A stretch of 39,165 bases of DNA from Lentisphaerae bacterium GWF2_38_69 (GTDB lineage Bacteria > Verrucomicrobiota > Lentisphaeria > Victivallales > GWF2-38-69): the NCBI GenBank assembly GCA_001803205.1, contig MHBE01000009.1:1-39165 (forward strand), given 5' to 3'. Numbering within the stretch: position 1 is the first letter of the stretch; each line of letters starts with the position of its first letter. Under the pieces are notes generated by a model. It did no database searches and was not told the DNA's origin. It was given only the letters and a program-made list of their open reading frames with translations. Shown here piece after piece: positions 7,096-14,746 of this stretch. The position numbers and the translations under genes were made by a program.

Positions 7096-7680
7096 TCAAA
7101 TATCTGTAGCTACCTTATTAAATACATATGCCATTAAGCCGTTTGCTGTTAATATTTCATCTTGAGTATAAGCTTTCCCCTTAAGATCCTCTATTAGATG
7201 TCCAGTAAATACTGAGTGATTCGGAATTGATCCTCCGGAGTCAGAAACTACTTCATCGGCTTTTCCAGCAGTAAGTACTTGTCGCGAATATCTAAGCATC
7301 ATATCTTTTAGAAAACGTGCGCTACCTGCATGCAATCCTCTAGACAGAGCTAATCCTCCATAGCATGCATCCATTATAAAGAGCATATGCTTTGCTCTAA
7401 TTAGTTCGGAATTACGAGTAAGATCATCCCATCTTATGAGAGAAGACAAGTCATGAGTATCTGCATCATAGGGAATTAAATAGCCTACTTCGCCACGAAT
7501 GGCACTATGTGTAGTCCCATGTCCAGCAAAGAATATTAATATCCTCTCATCGCAGTCAACATTTTTAGCAAGTTTCATAAACTCATGACAGATGTTGTCT
7601 TTGGTTGCAGCGTCATCGATTAGATAGACTATGTCTTCTTTGCGATAAACTTTAACTGATAGTAATATCGCATTTATCAA
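7096..7680 (-). pseudogene. Truncated caspase-fold (peptidase C14) protein
   Basis: The open frame encodes 194 residues with the caspase catalytic dyad: His54 in ERILIFFAGHGTT and Cys106 in MLFIMDACYGGLALSRG, each after a hydrophobic strand as expected. The first strand and helix of the fold, with the usual LLIGIN start, are missing: the frame begins at a TTG directly after an in-frame TAG. Beyond the TGA at 7096-7098 the same frame continues open for about 80 codons (ELKRKNASNSRIQSENKFRR, later IDFGYELTLIFPEGKR), so the protein was once longer. Bacterial caspase-like proteases act in cell-suicide and phage-defence systems, which fits an island setting. Both ends are damaged, so I call it a pseudogene, though the catalytic core is intact. 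Confidence 0.65.
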
Positions 7681-7825
7681 CTAATTAGTCAATCTTTATT
7701 ATATGCAACTCTCAGGCTCAAACTTGGTAGTACTACAGAGTAACTAATTCAGGAAATATCTCATTATATCAGATTATATCTATGAGTATAAATAGCTAAT
7801 ATTTAGGCACTTGATAGCTAACTTT

Positions 7826-7866
7826 AAAACCGTTATTCGTCGGTTAAAATCCGACACACGCCTCCA
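7826..7866 (+). repeat. Second attachment site copy (attR), tRNA-Cys 3' remnant
   Basis: A 41-bp copy of the tRNA-Cys 3' end, including CCTCCA. The T-loop TTC is changed to TTA, and there is no 5' half, so it is not a working tRNA. It lies 27 bases from the 3' end of folE and marks the right boundary of the element. Confidence 0.75.
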
Positions 7867-7893
7867 TTTTTTTATTGAACTCTGGCTTTTGTA

Positions 7894-8448
7894 TTAGAAG
7901 TTGCTCGGTTGGGATATTAGATTCAGGAATTCATTGCGGGTAACAGCTGAAGTTCTGAAAGAACCAAGCATGGAGGAAGTTACCATTTTTGAATGCTGTT
8001 TTTCGACGCCTCTCATAGTCATGCACATATGCTGAGCCTCGATAACGATACCTACTCCTCTTGCTCCTATTTTCTCAATAATAGTTTCTCCAATCTGTCT
8101 GGAAAGTCTTTCCTGAAGCTGGAGCCGTCTGGCAAAGACATCGACGATTCTGGCAAGTTTGCTTACCCCAATGATTTTCTTATTGGGTAGATATCCAACA
8201 TGGCATTTTCCATAAAACGGAAGCATGTGATGTTCGCACAGGCTATAAAACTCAATATCTCTTACGATTATCATATCGCAGTTTTCAGACTCAAAGAGGG
8301 CATCTTTTATTATGTCATCAATGCTTTCAGTATAACCTTTAGTCAGGAATTTCCAACTTTTAGCCACTCTATGGGGAGTATTGACAAGTCCTTCACGATT
8401 TGGATCTTCTCCGATTTTAATAAGCAGATCTTTTATAAGTTTTTCCAT
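7894..8448 (-). CDS. folE: GTP cyclohydrolase I
   Basis: A 184-residue enzyme that converts GTP to 7,8-dihydroneopterin triphosphate, the first step of folate (and some queuosine and biopterin) synthesis; it forms a homodecamer in the cytoplasm. Zinc ligands are seen: Cys71 and His74 in [15 protein letters not shown], and Cys142 in [18 protein letters not shown]. The substrate-binding blocks [17 protein letters not shown] and [13 protein letters not shown] are also present. Length is typical of the family. It is the last gene of a five-gene minus-strand run, 18 bases after rlmN. The integrative element ends just past its stop codon without touching it. Confidence 0.95.
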   Translation of the reverse strand: MEKLIKDLLIKIGEDPNREGLVNTPHRVAKSWKFLTKGYTESIDDIIKDALFESENCDMIIVRDIEFYSLCEHHMLPFYGKCHVGYLPNKKIIGVSKLARIVDVFARRLQLQERLSRQIGETIIEKIGARGVGIVIEAQHMCMTMRGVEKQHSKMVTSSMLGSFRTSAVTRNEFLNLISQPSNF

Positions 8449-8466
8449 ATTGTATTTATTTATTAG

Positions 8467-9501
8467 CTAAATTGATTTTAACTTTTTTGCTCTAAGTTGT
8501 CCGCATGCGGCATCTATTCCAGCTCCTTTTTCATATCTGAAAGTGACATTTGCGCCGGATTTTTCAAGTTCTTTTGAAAAAGCAAGGCATTTATCGCGCG
8601 TCGGTCTGGAGAAAGAAGAGCCTTCTACTTTGTTAAATGGTATAAGATTAATTTTGGCTCTGAGATCATTGGCTATATCTGCGAGGCTTTTAGCTTGTTT
8701 CAGGGAATCATTTATTCCGTCAATCAAAGTATATTCTAAGGTTATGAGCCTTGAAGTTTTAGCAAAATACCGTTTGCAAGCATCAATAATTTCCTTTATC
8801 GGAAAACGACTTTTATCAGGAATCAGCAGAGCTCTAGTCGAGTCATCCGGAGCATGAAGAGAAACAGCAAGATTGTACTGTTTTCCCAAGGCTGTTAGTT
8901 CATCTATTTTCTTAGGGATGCCGCTTGTAGAAATGGTTATTCTGCGCTGCGCATAGCCTATGTATTCTTCAGAGCATATAATATTCAGGGCTTCAGTCAG
9001 GTTTTTAAGATTCAGGAGCCCTTCTCCAATACCCATAAAAACTACATTATCGGGTAGTTTTCCGATGTATTTTGAAAGTAATATAAATTGTCCTGCAATT
9101 TCTGAGGCTGTAAGGTTTCTGACAAAGTCGGGTATTCCGCTTGCGCAGAAACGGCATTTAATTGGGCAGCCTACTTGTGAGCTAAGGCAGAAAGTTTGCC
9201 TGTCAGGAGTTTTTATAAGTACGCTTTCGACGCAATTATTGTCTTCAAGCTCTATTAAAAATTTTTCTGTTCTGTCGGAAGTGTTGCATGACTCGGCTAT
9301 TTTAGGATAATCATATGAAAAATTATCCTTTAACTTTGCTTTGAGATCTGCGGGAAGGTTGGACATCAAATCAGGATTAATTATAAACTTTTTATATACC
9401 CAATTGATTATCTGATTGACTCGATATCCGGGCATTTCGGGAATGACAGCGGAGAGTTTCTCGTAAGTGATCCCAATAGTTGGTTTTTTGTTAATATTCA
9501 T
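8467..9501 (-). CDS. rlmN: 23S rRNA (adenine-C2)-methyltransferase RlmN
   Basis: A 344-residue radical-SAM enzyme that methylates A2503 of 23S rRNA (and A37 of some tRNAs) through a methyl-cysteine intermediate. The iron-sulfur motif C-x3-C-x2-C lies in QVGCPIKCRFCASG (Cys112, 116, 119), GEGLLN is the SAM-binding G-E segment, and the C-terminal catalytic Cys333 is in AACGQLRAKK. Length is normal. The ATG at 9501 overlaps the TGA of the upstream membrane protein (TGATG), so translation is probably coupled; a TTG one codon earlier is less likely. Confidence 0.95.
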   Translation of the reverse strand: MNINKKPTIGITYEKLSAVIPEMPGYRVNQIINWVYKKFIINPDLMSNLPADLKAKLKDNFSYDYPKIAESCNTSDRTEKFLIELEDNNCVESVLIKTPDRQTFCLSSQVGCPIKCRFCASGIPDFVRNLTASEIAGQFILLSKYIGKLPDNVVFMGIGEGLLNLKNLTEALNIICSEEYIGYAQRRITISTSGIPKKIDELTALGKQYNLAVSLHAPDDSTRALLIPDKSRFPIKEIIDACKRYFAKTSRLITLEYTLIDGINDSLKQAKSLADIANDLRAKINLIPFNKVEGSSFSRPTRDKCLAFSKELEKSGANVTFRYEKGAGIDAACGQLRAKKLKSI

Positions 9502-11165
9502 CAAAATTCAATTCCTATAGTTTTCTTTGGTTCCTGGAAACCTTTCCAGATATAGATAGTTCTGCCATTGTAATTAATAGCAGAAATTTTTGTCCATTGT
9601 CTTTCTGTGTAGTATGCGGGCATGGAAAGAGAGAGAAGATATACTGTTTTTTCCGAAATTGGCAGATGTTCAAAGGTGTCTATCTTTTTTATCTTGCAGC
9701 CTAGATAGCTTCCCAGTACATACATGTCTGCAATTTCGGGGGCTTTATAAATCACAAGGTTACTATTAAATTCTCCTCCAATGTCTTTCTTTATAAGATT
9801 TGCAGTTTTCTTTGTTTCATCGCTTTGGCTTATGTATGGAATTGTTACTGCCCAAAAACATAACATAAAAACCAATGCTGCGCACAAGCAATGCATCCAG
9901 ACTGAAATTTTCTTTCTTGATAAGATTGCTGCAGTTCCTACAAGGACTGCGATAAGAGTTTGAACTATTCCTATTTCCTTATAAACAGCAAAAAAAGAAA
10001 AGCCTTTTGAGAAAAATGTATTCTGAATAAATACAAACAGGTTCGATTCGTTCCACAAATTTTTAGGTATTATAAAAAACAAGAGTGAAATAATGGCATA
10101 AAAAGTAAAAACCCAAACTATTACTGAAATTATAGAGTGAAAGATAAAGCCATTTCTGCGTACCGCTAAAGAGTAATTCATTCCGGCCAGAATTGCCAGA
10201 GGAGGAATAAGAAGCAAATCAAGTCTGTGATTCTTTTCCGGAGAAAGCCATAAGAGAAAAAACAAAGCAATAAAAACGGTTCTCAAAAATCTGCTGAAGA
10301 TCGGGTTTTTATCAAGGGGTTGATAGGCCGCGCAAAAAGGAGGCCATGCTATTATAGACCAGGGCAGGAGATTTAAGAAAAGTTCAAAAGGATAAGTCAA
10401 GAGGCCTTTAAGGTAATGAGCAGTAAAGAGAGTAGAAATGCCTGCATAATTGACTGAAATTGTATTTGCTGAACCTTCATGAAGGAGCATGCACAGCACT
10501 ATAAAAATAGCAATAACAGCCAGAGAGACCTTAAAACCCCATGTGTTTAATTTTTTCCATATGGTCAAAGGCCTTCTTAAAAAGATCAGGGGAAAACAAA
10601 AATAGAAAAAGGATATCCAGCCTATCGCATAGAAGGCAAAGCCGCAGAAAATTGAAGCTAAAATCCATGCTTTATTCCAATTGCCTTTTACTGCAGCTTC
10701 ATAGTACCAGACAAGCCAGCCGATAAGCATAAGTGCTATGCCCAGAGTCAGAGGAGATCCTACAATCGCTGCTGTAAGCATGATATATGAAGACATGATA
10801 AATCCTGCGCTAACAACTGCAGGTTGGATTCCGGAAGTTCTCATAGAGGCAATAAATACTACTACGACTATTGCAGCAAGAGAAAGGATTGAAACAAGCC
10901 TGATTCCGATTTCCAGGGAAAAGCCGCTTTTATACAATATCGAAACCAGATAAGGAAAGAGCGGAAAAGTATTAGCAAGTGTTTCACCGTGAGCTAGAGC
11001 TGAAAAAGATGAGAAATTGTTTTCAAGAGCAATAACGGCAAATTTTCCCTCGCTGCTGAGAAGTTCTCTTAGACCGAGATTCCAGGGAGAATAGAGCAGA
11101 CAAAAGAATATAACAAGAAAGGAAACGCTTAAGTATTTATTTGGAATTTTTTCTTCGTAAATCAC
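9501..11165 (-). CDS. ArnT/PMT-like membrane glycosyltransferase
   Basis: A 554-residue integral membrane protein with roughly 11-13 hydrophobic segments over its first 430 residues and a soluble C-terminal part with no obvious motif. The N-terminal LRELLSSEGKFAVIALENNF matches the first periplasmic loop of GT39/GT83-type enzymes, where an acidic residue is needed for sugar transfer from a polyprenyl-phosphate donor. A later basic segment, SPEKNHRLDLLLIPPLAIL, matches the R-Y/L-L-P motif of ArnT-like proteins. The usual D-E-x-R of ArnT is replaced by S-E-G-K, so the acceptor and sugar cannot be predicted. It starts with GTG 9 bases after the zinc-ribbon gene. Confidence 0.72.
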   Translation of the reverse strand: MIYEEKIPNKYLSVSFLVIFFCLLYSPWNLGLRELLSSEGKFAVIALENNFSSFSALAHGETLANTFPLFPYLVSILYKSGFSLEIGIRLVSILSLAAIVVVVFIASMRTSGIQPAVVSAGFIMSSYIMLTAAIVGSPLTLGIALMLIGWLVWYYEAAVKGNWNKAWILASIFCGFAFYAIGWISFFYFCFPLIFLRRPLTIWKKLNTWGFKVSLAVIAIFIVLCMLLHEGSANTISVNYAGISTLFTAHYLKGLLTYPFELFLNLLPWSIIAWPPFCAAYQPLDKNPIFSRFLRTVFIALFFLLWLSPEKNHRLDLLLIPPLAILAGMNYSLAVRRNGFIFHSIISVIVWVFTFYAIISLLFFIIPKNLWNESNLFVFIQNTFFSKGFSFFAVYKEIGIVQTLIAVLVGTAAILSRKKISVWMHCLCAALVFMLCFWAVTIPYISQSDETKKTANLIKKDIGGEFNSNLVIYKAPEIADMYVLGSYLGCKIKKIDTFEHLPISEKTVYLLSLSMPAYYTERQWTKISAINYNGRTIYIWKGFQEPKKTIGIEF

Positions 11166-11174
11166 AAATATAAA

Positions 11175-11447
11175 TCAGAGGAAGGACTGTCCGGCCTCAC
11201 TTTCGAGACCTATCAACCCAGAGCTCAGGAAACTTCCCGAAGCGAAGTGTTGTATTGTAATCCATTTATCCACTGTCGGTTTAAGCAAATAGTCTTCTAT
11301 CTCTACATTAAGAACTATATTTTTATTGCAATAAGGGCAGTGCTTGAAGTGTTCGATATCTATTCTATAAAGAAGTTCAGAGCATTTCGGACAGACCAGA
11401 ACCTTGTCAACTTTCCAGTCGATTCTCTTGAAATCATATTTTTTCAT
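11175..11447 (-). CDS. Small zinc-ribbon protein
   Basis: A 90-residue protein with a C-x2-C...C-x2-C ribbon (LVCPKCSELLYRIDIEHF then HCPYCNKNI, residues about 18-44), which should bind one zinc ion. The rest (DYLLKPTVDKWITIQHF and a Ser/Gly-rich tail FASGSFLSSGLIGLE) matches nothing I recognise. It lies between ilvH (23-base gap) and the glycosyltransferase (9-base gap) in the same direction, so it is a real member of that transcription unit. Function unknown. Confidence 0.65.
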   Translation of the reverse strand: MKKYDFKRIDWKVDKVLVCPKCSELLYRIDIEHFKHCPYCNKNIVLNVEIEDYLLKPTVDKWITIQHFASGSFLSSGLIGLESEAGQSFL

Positions 11448-11470
11448 TTATTGAGAGTCTCCTGTTTGAT

Positions 11471-11977
11471 TCAGACTTCATTCGTAAAATGTGATGGGCC
11501 TGGTTTTCTGCCGATGGCTACTTTTCCTGTTCTTGCAAGATCAATAATTCCGAACCCGGCCATCATCTTAATAAAAGCATCAATTTTTTCTCCGCGGCCT
11601 GAAAGCTCTATGGTAAGTTCGCTTTCGTGCACATTTACTATTTTGCCTTTAAAAATTTCTGTAATCTGCATTAGTTCGGAACGGGTGGCTGCTGTAGCAT
11701 TAACCTTGATGAGAAGCAGTTCTCTTTCTATGAAATGCTTACCGGTTAAATCCGAAACTGATATTACATCTATAAGCTTTGAAAGCTGTTTCTCTATCTG
11801 CTCAATTACAGCATCATCTCCTGATGTGGCTATAGTCATTTTGGAAACGCCTTCTTCGTTGGTTGGGCTTACCGTGAGGGAGTCTATATTGTAGCCGCGC
11901 CCGCAAAAAAGCCCTGCAATTCTTGCCAGTACGCCAAATTTATTCTCAACTAATACTGATATTACATGCTGCATCAT
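11471..11977 (-). CDS. ilvH: Acetolactate synthase small (regulatory) subunit
   Basis: A 168-residue regulatory subunit of acetohydroxyacid synthase, which makes the common precursor of valine, leucine and isoleucine. The N-terminal ACT domain is clear (MQHVISVLVENKFGVLARIA then GLFCGRGYNIDSLTVSPTNE), followed by the C-terminal domain (ERELLLIKVNATAATRSELM, later GIIDLARTGKVAIGRKPG). Valine feedback is normally sensed in the ACT domain. AAAGG precedes the ATG. It is the first gene of the minus-strand run. The catalytic subunit ilvB is not next to it in this window, which is unusual. Confidence 0.95.
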   Translation of the reverse strand: MMQHVISVLVENKFGVLARIAGLFCGRGYNIDSLTVSPTNEEGVSKMTIATSGDDAVIEQIEKQLSKLIDVISVSDLTGKHFIERELLLIKVNATAATRSELMQITEIFKGKIVNVHESELTIELSGRGEKIDAFIKMMAGFGIIDLARTGKVAIGRKPGPSHFTNEV

Positions 11978-12130
11978 CTGAACCTTTCAAAGATTAATAT
12001 TTAATAACATAAAGTTGTTTGTTTTTATATATAGCTAATTGTTCCGTTTTAGCAAGCGCATCAAGAAAACTAGAAAATGGAAATTCAGCATGCAATGCAA
12101 AAATATTCAATTTTATTGAAGAAAAACTGA

Positions 12131-12159
12131 TTGGCTCTTTTTCTTTATTAAAATATTAT
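12131..12159 (+). promoter_or_regulatory. Putative rocD promoter
   Basis: TTGGCT (12131-12136) and TATTAT (12154-12159) are separated by exactly 17 bases in the 229-base gap between ilvH and rocD. Transcription would start near 12166, and an AGAGGA ribosome site lies before the ATG. Confidence 0.45.
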
Positions 12160-12206
12160 GTAAATTTCTGTTTTTAATTAATCTAAGGAATCAGAGGATA
12201 TTTATT

Positions 12207-13430
12207 ATGAGCATTGATAGTCCTGTAACTACAGAAGGCTTCATCGAACTGGAAAATAAATACGGCGCAAAGAATTACAAACCTCTCAATGTAGTCCTTT
12301 CTAAAGGGCAGGGCGTATGGGTTTGGGATATCGAAGGGAAAAGATATCTTGATTGCCTTTCAGCCTATTCTGCCGTCAATCAGGGGCACTGCCATCCGAA
12401 AATTATTCAGGCTATGATTGATCAGGCTCAGAAAATGACTCTTTGTTCACGCGCTTTCAGAAATGATCAACTGGGTCTTTTCTACAAAGAACTTTGCGAA
12501 ATGACAGATTCGAATATGGTTTTACCGATGAATAGCGGAGCCGAAGCAGTAGAATCTGTAATCAAAGCTGTCAGGAAATGGGGATATAAATGCAAATATA
12601 TTCCGGAAGGACAGGCCGAAATAATAGTTTGTAATAATAATTTTCATGGCAGGACTGTAACAATCATTAGTTTCAGCAGCGAACCTCAGTACAAGGACGG
12701 ATACAGCCCTTATACTCCCGGCTTTAAACTTATTCCGTTTGGGGATGCAGAAGCTCTTGAAGCGGCTATTACTCCAAATACAGTTGCTTTTATGGTTGAA
12801 CCTATCCAGGGAGAGGGCGGGATAATCCTTCCTCCTGAAGACTACCTAAAGAAAGTCCGCGAAATTTGCACAAGAAAGGGAATAATGTTTGTAACAGATG
12901 AAATTCAAACGGGGCTTGGAAGAACAGGTAAGATGCTGGCAGAAGAACACTTCGGAGTACAGGCAGATGTGACTGTTATCGGCAAAGCTCTTTCTGGCGG
13001 TGCATATCCTGTTTCGGCAGTTCTTTCCAATAAAGAAGTCCTTGGAGTATTCCACCCCGGCGACCACGGCAGCACATTTGGCGGAAATCCCTTAGCCTGC
13101 GCTGTAGCCAGAGTTGCTCTTAGAGTTCTTAAAGAGGAAAACCTTCTTGACAATGCCGCAAAACTCGGTTCATATTTCATGGAAAATCTGAAAAAGATCA
13201 AGAGCCCTTACATCAAGGAAATCAGAGGAAAGGGCATGCTTATCGGTGTAGAACTTTTTGTAGAAGCAGGCGGAGCTAGGAAATTCTGCGAAGCCCTTCA
13301 GGAAGAAGGCGTTCTATGCAAGGAAACACATGACCATGTGATCCGTTTCGCCCCACCTCTTGTTATTAAAAAGGACGAAATCGACTGGGCCCTGGAAAGA
13401 ATAGACAAAGTCCTCACAATGAGCTTATAA
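12207..13430 (+). CDS. rocD: Ornithine--oxo-acid aminotransferase
   Basis: A 407-residue class-III PLP enzyme that moves the delta-amino group of ornithine to 2-oxoglutarate, giving glutamate semialdehyde (arginine catabolism and proline synthesis). Family features are [19 protein letters not shown] at the start, the PLP-phosphate site [17 protein letters not shown], the acidic [20 protein letters not shown], and the Schiff-base lysine in [32 protein letters not shown] is the class-III C-terminal motif. Full length. It stands alone between a promoter and a strong terminator. Closely related class-III enzymes (ArgD) have a similar fold, but the N-terminal block favours RocD. Confidence 0.92.
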   Translation: MSIDSPVTTEGFIELENKYGAKNYKPLNVVLSKGQGVWVWDIEGKRYLDCLSAYSAVNQGHCHPKIIQAMIDQAQKMTLCSRAFRNDQLGLFYKELCEMTDSNMVLPMNSGAEAVESVIKAVRKWGYKCKYIPEGQAEIIVCNNNFHGRTVTIISFSSEPQYKDGYSPYTPGFKLIPFGDAEALEAAITPNTVAFMVEPIQGEGGIILPPEDYLKKVREICTRKGIMFVTDEIQTGLGRTGKMLAEEHFGVQADVTVIGKALSGGAYPVSAVLSNKEVLGVFHPGDHGSTFGGNPLACAVARVALRVLKEENLLDNAAKLGSYFMENLKKIKSPYIKEIRGKGMLIGVELFVEAGGARKFCEALQEEGVLCKETHDHVIRFAPPLVIKKDEIDWALERIDKVLTMSL

Positions 13431-13444
13431 GTTTCAGATTGTAC

Positions 13445-13471
13445 CACGGGCGTCTCGCCCGTGTTTTTTTT
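13445..13471 (+). terminator. Rho-independent terminator of rocD
   Basis: A perfect 8-bp GC-rich stem CACGGGCG-TCT-CGCCCGTG (13445-13463) is followed by eight T, 15 bases after the rocD stop. It separates rocD from the restriction-like system downstream. Confidence 0.92.
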
Positions 13472-13558
13472 GTATCCTTTGTCCTAATAGGATTTTTCGT
13501 TTTTTTCATATTATGGTTATCTAAATATTGGATTTCTCCTCAGAGACAGTTACGCTAT

Positions 13559-13586
13559 TTGACTATTGACTATTGTTTCCTATAAA
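13559..13586 (+). promoter_or_regulatory. Putative promoter of the methyltransferase-MORC-OLD-Vsr operon
   Basis: TTGACT (13559-13564) and TATAAA (13581-13586) are separated by 16 bases. The -35 is doubled by a second TTGACT at 13566-13571. Transcription would start near 13593, about 60 bases before the methyltransferase ATG. GCTAT (13553) and ATAGC (13595) flank the promoter and could be part of an operator. Confidence 0.5.
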
Positions 13587-13651
13587 GATAGACTATAGCA
13601 TGAATTAGTATAACCGTTAGAAGTATAATCATAACTGTCTATTTATTACGC

Positions 13652-14746
13652 ATGCAAAAGAGAATCAAAGAGATAGAATCAGGAAACAACAAAAGACTGA
13701 AAGCAGTGGATTTTTTTTGTTCTGGAGGCGGAATGACTGCTGGATTTCGCAAGGCTGGTATCAAAGTCTTGGGAGGAATTGATATTGATTCGGAATGCGG
13801 AAGAACTTATACCGAAAACAACCCCGGTTCGAAATTTATTCACTCTGATATCAAAAAGTTATCTTTTTTAACTCTCAAAACAGAACTCAAAATAGAAGAG
13901 AATGATGATAATCTGATATTTATCGGATGTAGCCCTTGTCAATACTGGAGCAATATCAAGACAATAAAAGCGAAATCGGAAGAATCCAAAAACCTACTCG
14001 TCGACTTCCAAAAGTTTGTAGATCATTTTAATCCTGGATATATTGTGATAGAAAATGTCCCAGGTATTCTAAAGCGTTCCGAAGAGAGTCCGCTGAAAGC
14101 CTTCTTAAGTTTTCTTAATAAAAAGAATTATAAATATGTGCATGACATAATTAACGCATCTCATTACGGCGTTCCTCAAACAAGAAGAAGGTTTTTACTT
14201 CTTGCTTCAAGGGTTACGGATAATATTTCTTTGCCAATAGCTGATACCAAAGACAGTTTGCCGACGGTCAGACACTTTATCGGAGATAAAAAGAAGTTTA
14301 AAGCGATTCCAATAGGACATAATGATACTACGGATTTTCTGCATACGACATCAGGACTTTCAGCTGATAACCAAAAGCGCTTACTACTTACGCCTCATGA
14401 CGGTGGAACAAGAATGGCATGGAAAGATACGGAATTGCAAATTCCGGCTTACATGGGAAAGGATAATTCTTTTCAGGATATATATGGGAGAATGTATTGG
14501 GACAAACCAGGTCCAACAATTACGACAAAATTTTTTAGCATAACAAACGGGAGATTTGGTCACCCTGAACAAGACAGAGGGATTTCGCTTCGTGAAGGTG
14601 CAACTCTACAAACTTTTGATTTGGATTATAAGTTTTTTTCTACATCAATGGCATCTGCCGCACGCATAATCGGTAATGCCGTACCTCCTCAATTATCAAT
14701 GCGTATTGCAAAAACAATATTAAAGAATATTCGAAACTATGACTGA
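13652..14746 (+). CDS. DNA (cytosine-5-)-methyltransferase
   Basis: A 364-residue C5-cytosine methyltransferase with its motifs in standard order: I (VDFFCSGGGMTAGF, residues 19-32, SAM binding), IV (GCSPCQYWSN, catalytic Cys96), VI (IENVPGIL, Glu134), VIII (QTRRRF, 176-181) and X (GNAVPPQ, 341-347). The region between VIII and X (residues about 190-320) should contain the target-recognition domain; the recognition sequence cannot be read from it. The Trp-Ser after PCQ differs from the commoner PCQPFS. Its end overlaps the next gene by 8 bases. It is the modification arm of the system downstream, and the terminal Vsr gene independently supports 5-methylcytosine as the product. Confidence 0.95.
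   Translation: MQKRIKEIESGNNKRLKAVDFFCSGGGMTAGFRKAGIKVLGGIDIDSECGRTYTENNPGSKFIHSDIKKLSFLTLKTELKIEENDDNLIFIGCSPCQYWSNIKTIKAKSEESKNLLVDFQKFVDHFNPGYIVIENVPGILKRSEESPLKAFLSFLNKKNYKYVHDIINASHYGVPQTRRRFLLLASRVTDNISLPIADTKDSLPTVRHFIGDKKKFKAIPIGHNDTTDFLHTTSGLSADNQKRLLLTPHDGGTRMAWKDTELQIPAYMGKDNSFQDIYGRMYWDKPGPTITTKFFSITNGRFGHPEQDRGISLREGATLQTFDLDYKFFSTSMASAARIIGNAVPPQLSMRIAKTILKNIRNYD

Larger units (their letters stand above)
4048..7866. mobile_element. Decayed integrative element in the 3' end of tRNA-Cys
   Basis: The 41-bp 3' end of tRNA-Cys (4048-4088) recurs as a direct copy at 7826-7866 with a single difference (C at 4068, A at 7846). Between the copies lie a tyrosine-recombinase C-terminal fragment, a broken HigB plus an HTH antitoxin, BrnT/BrnA and a truncated caspase-fold protein. 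Integration into a tRNA 3' end with restoration of the gene is the standard outcome of phage- or island-type tyrosine integrases. Most genes inside are damaged and the integrase lacks its N-terminal half, so the element is probably immobile. The host order before insertion would have been tRNA-Cys next to folE. Confidence 0.75.

Noticed and set aside
7826-7866. A second tRNA-Cys gene
   Set aside because: Only the 3' 41 bases are present, without acceptor 5' strand or D arm, and the T loop is mutated. It is an attachment-site copy.
11247-11894. Long plus-strand frame of 215 codons
   Set aside because: It is the antisense shadow of ilvH and the zinc-ribbon gene, both of which have clear family motifs and ribosome sites.
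13652-14746. Plain solitary Dcm/Vsr pair
   Set aside because: Two large ATPase-nuclease genes are embedded between the methyltransferase and vsr, with overlaps, so the locus is more than a methylation-repair pair.
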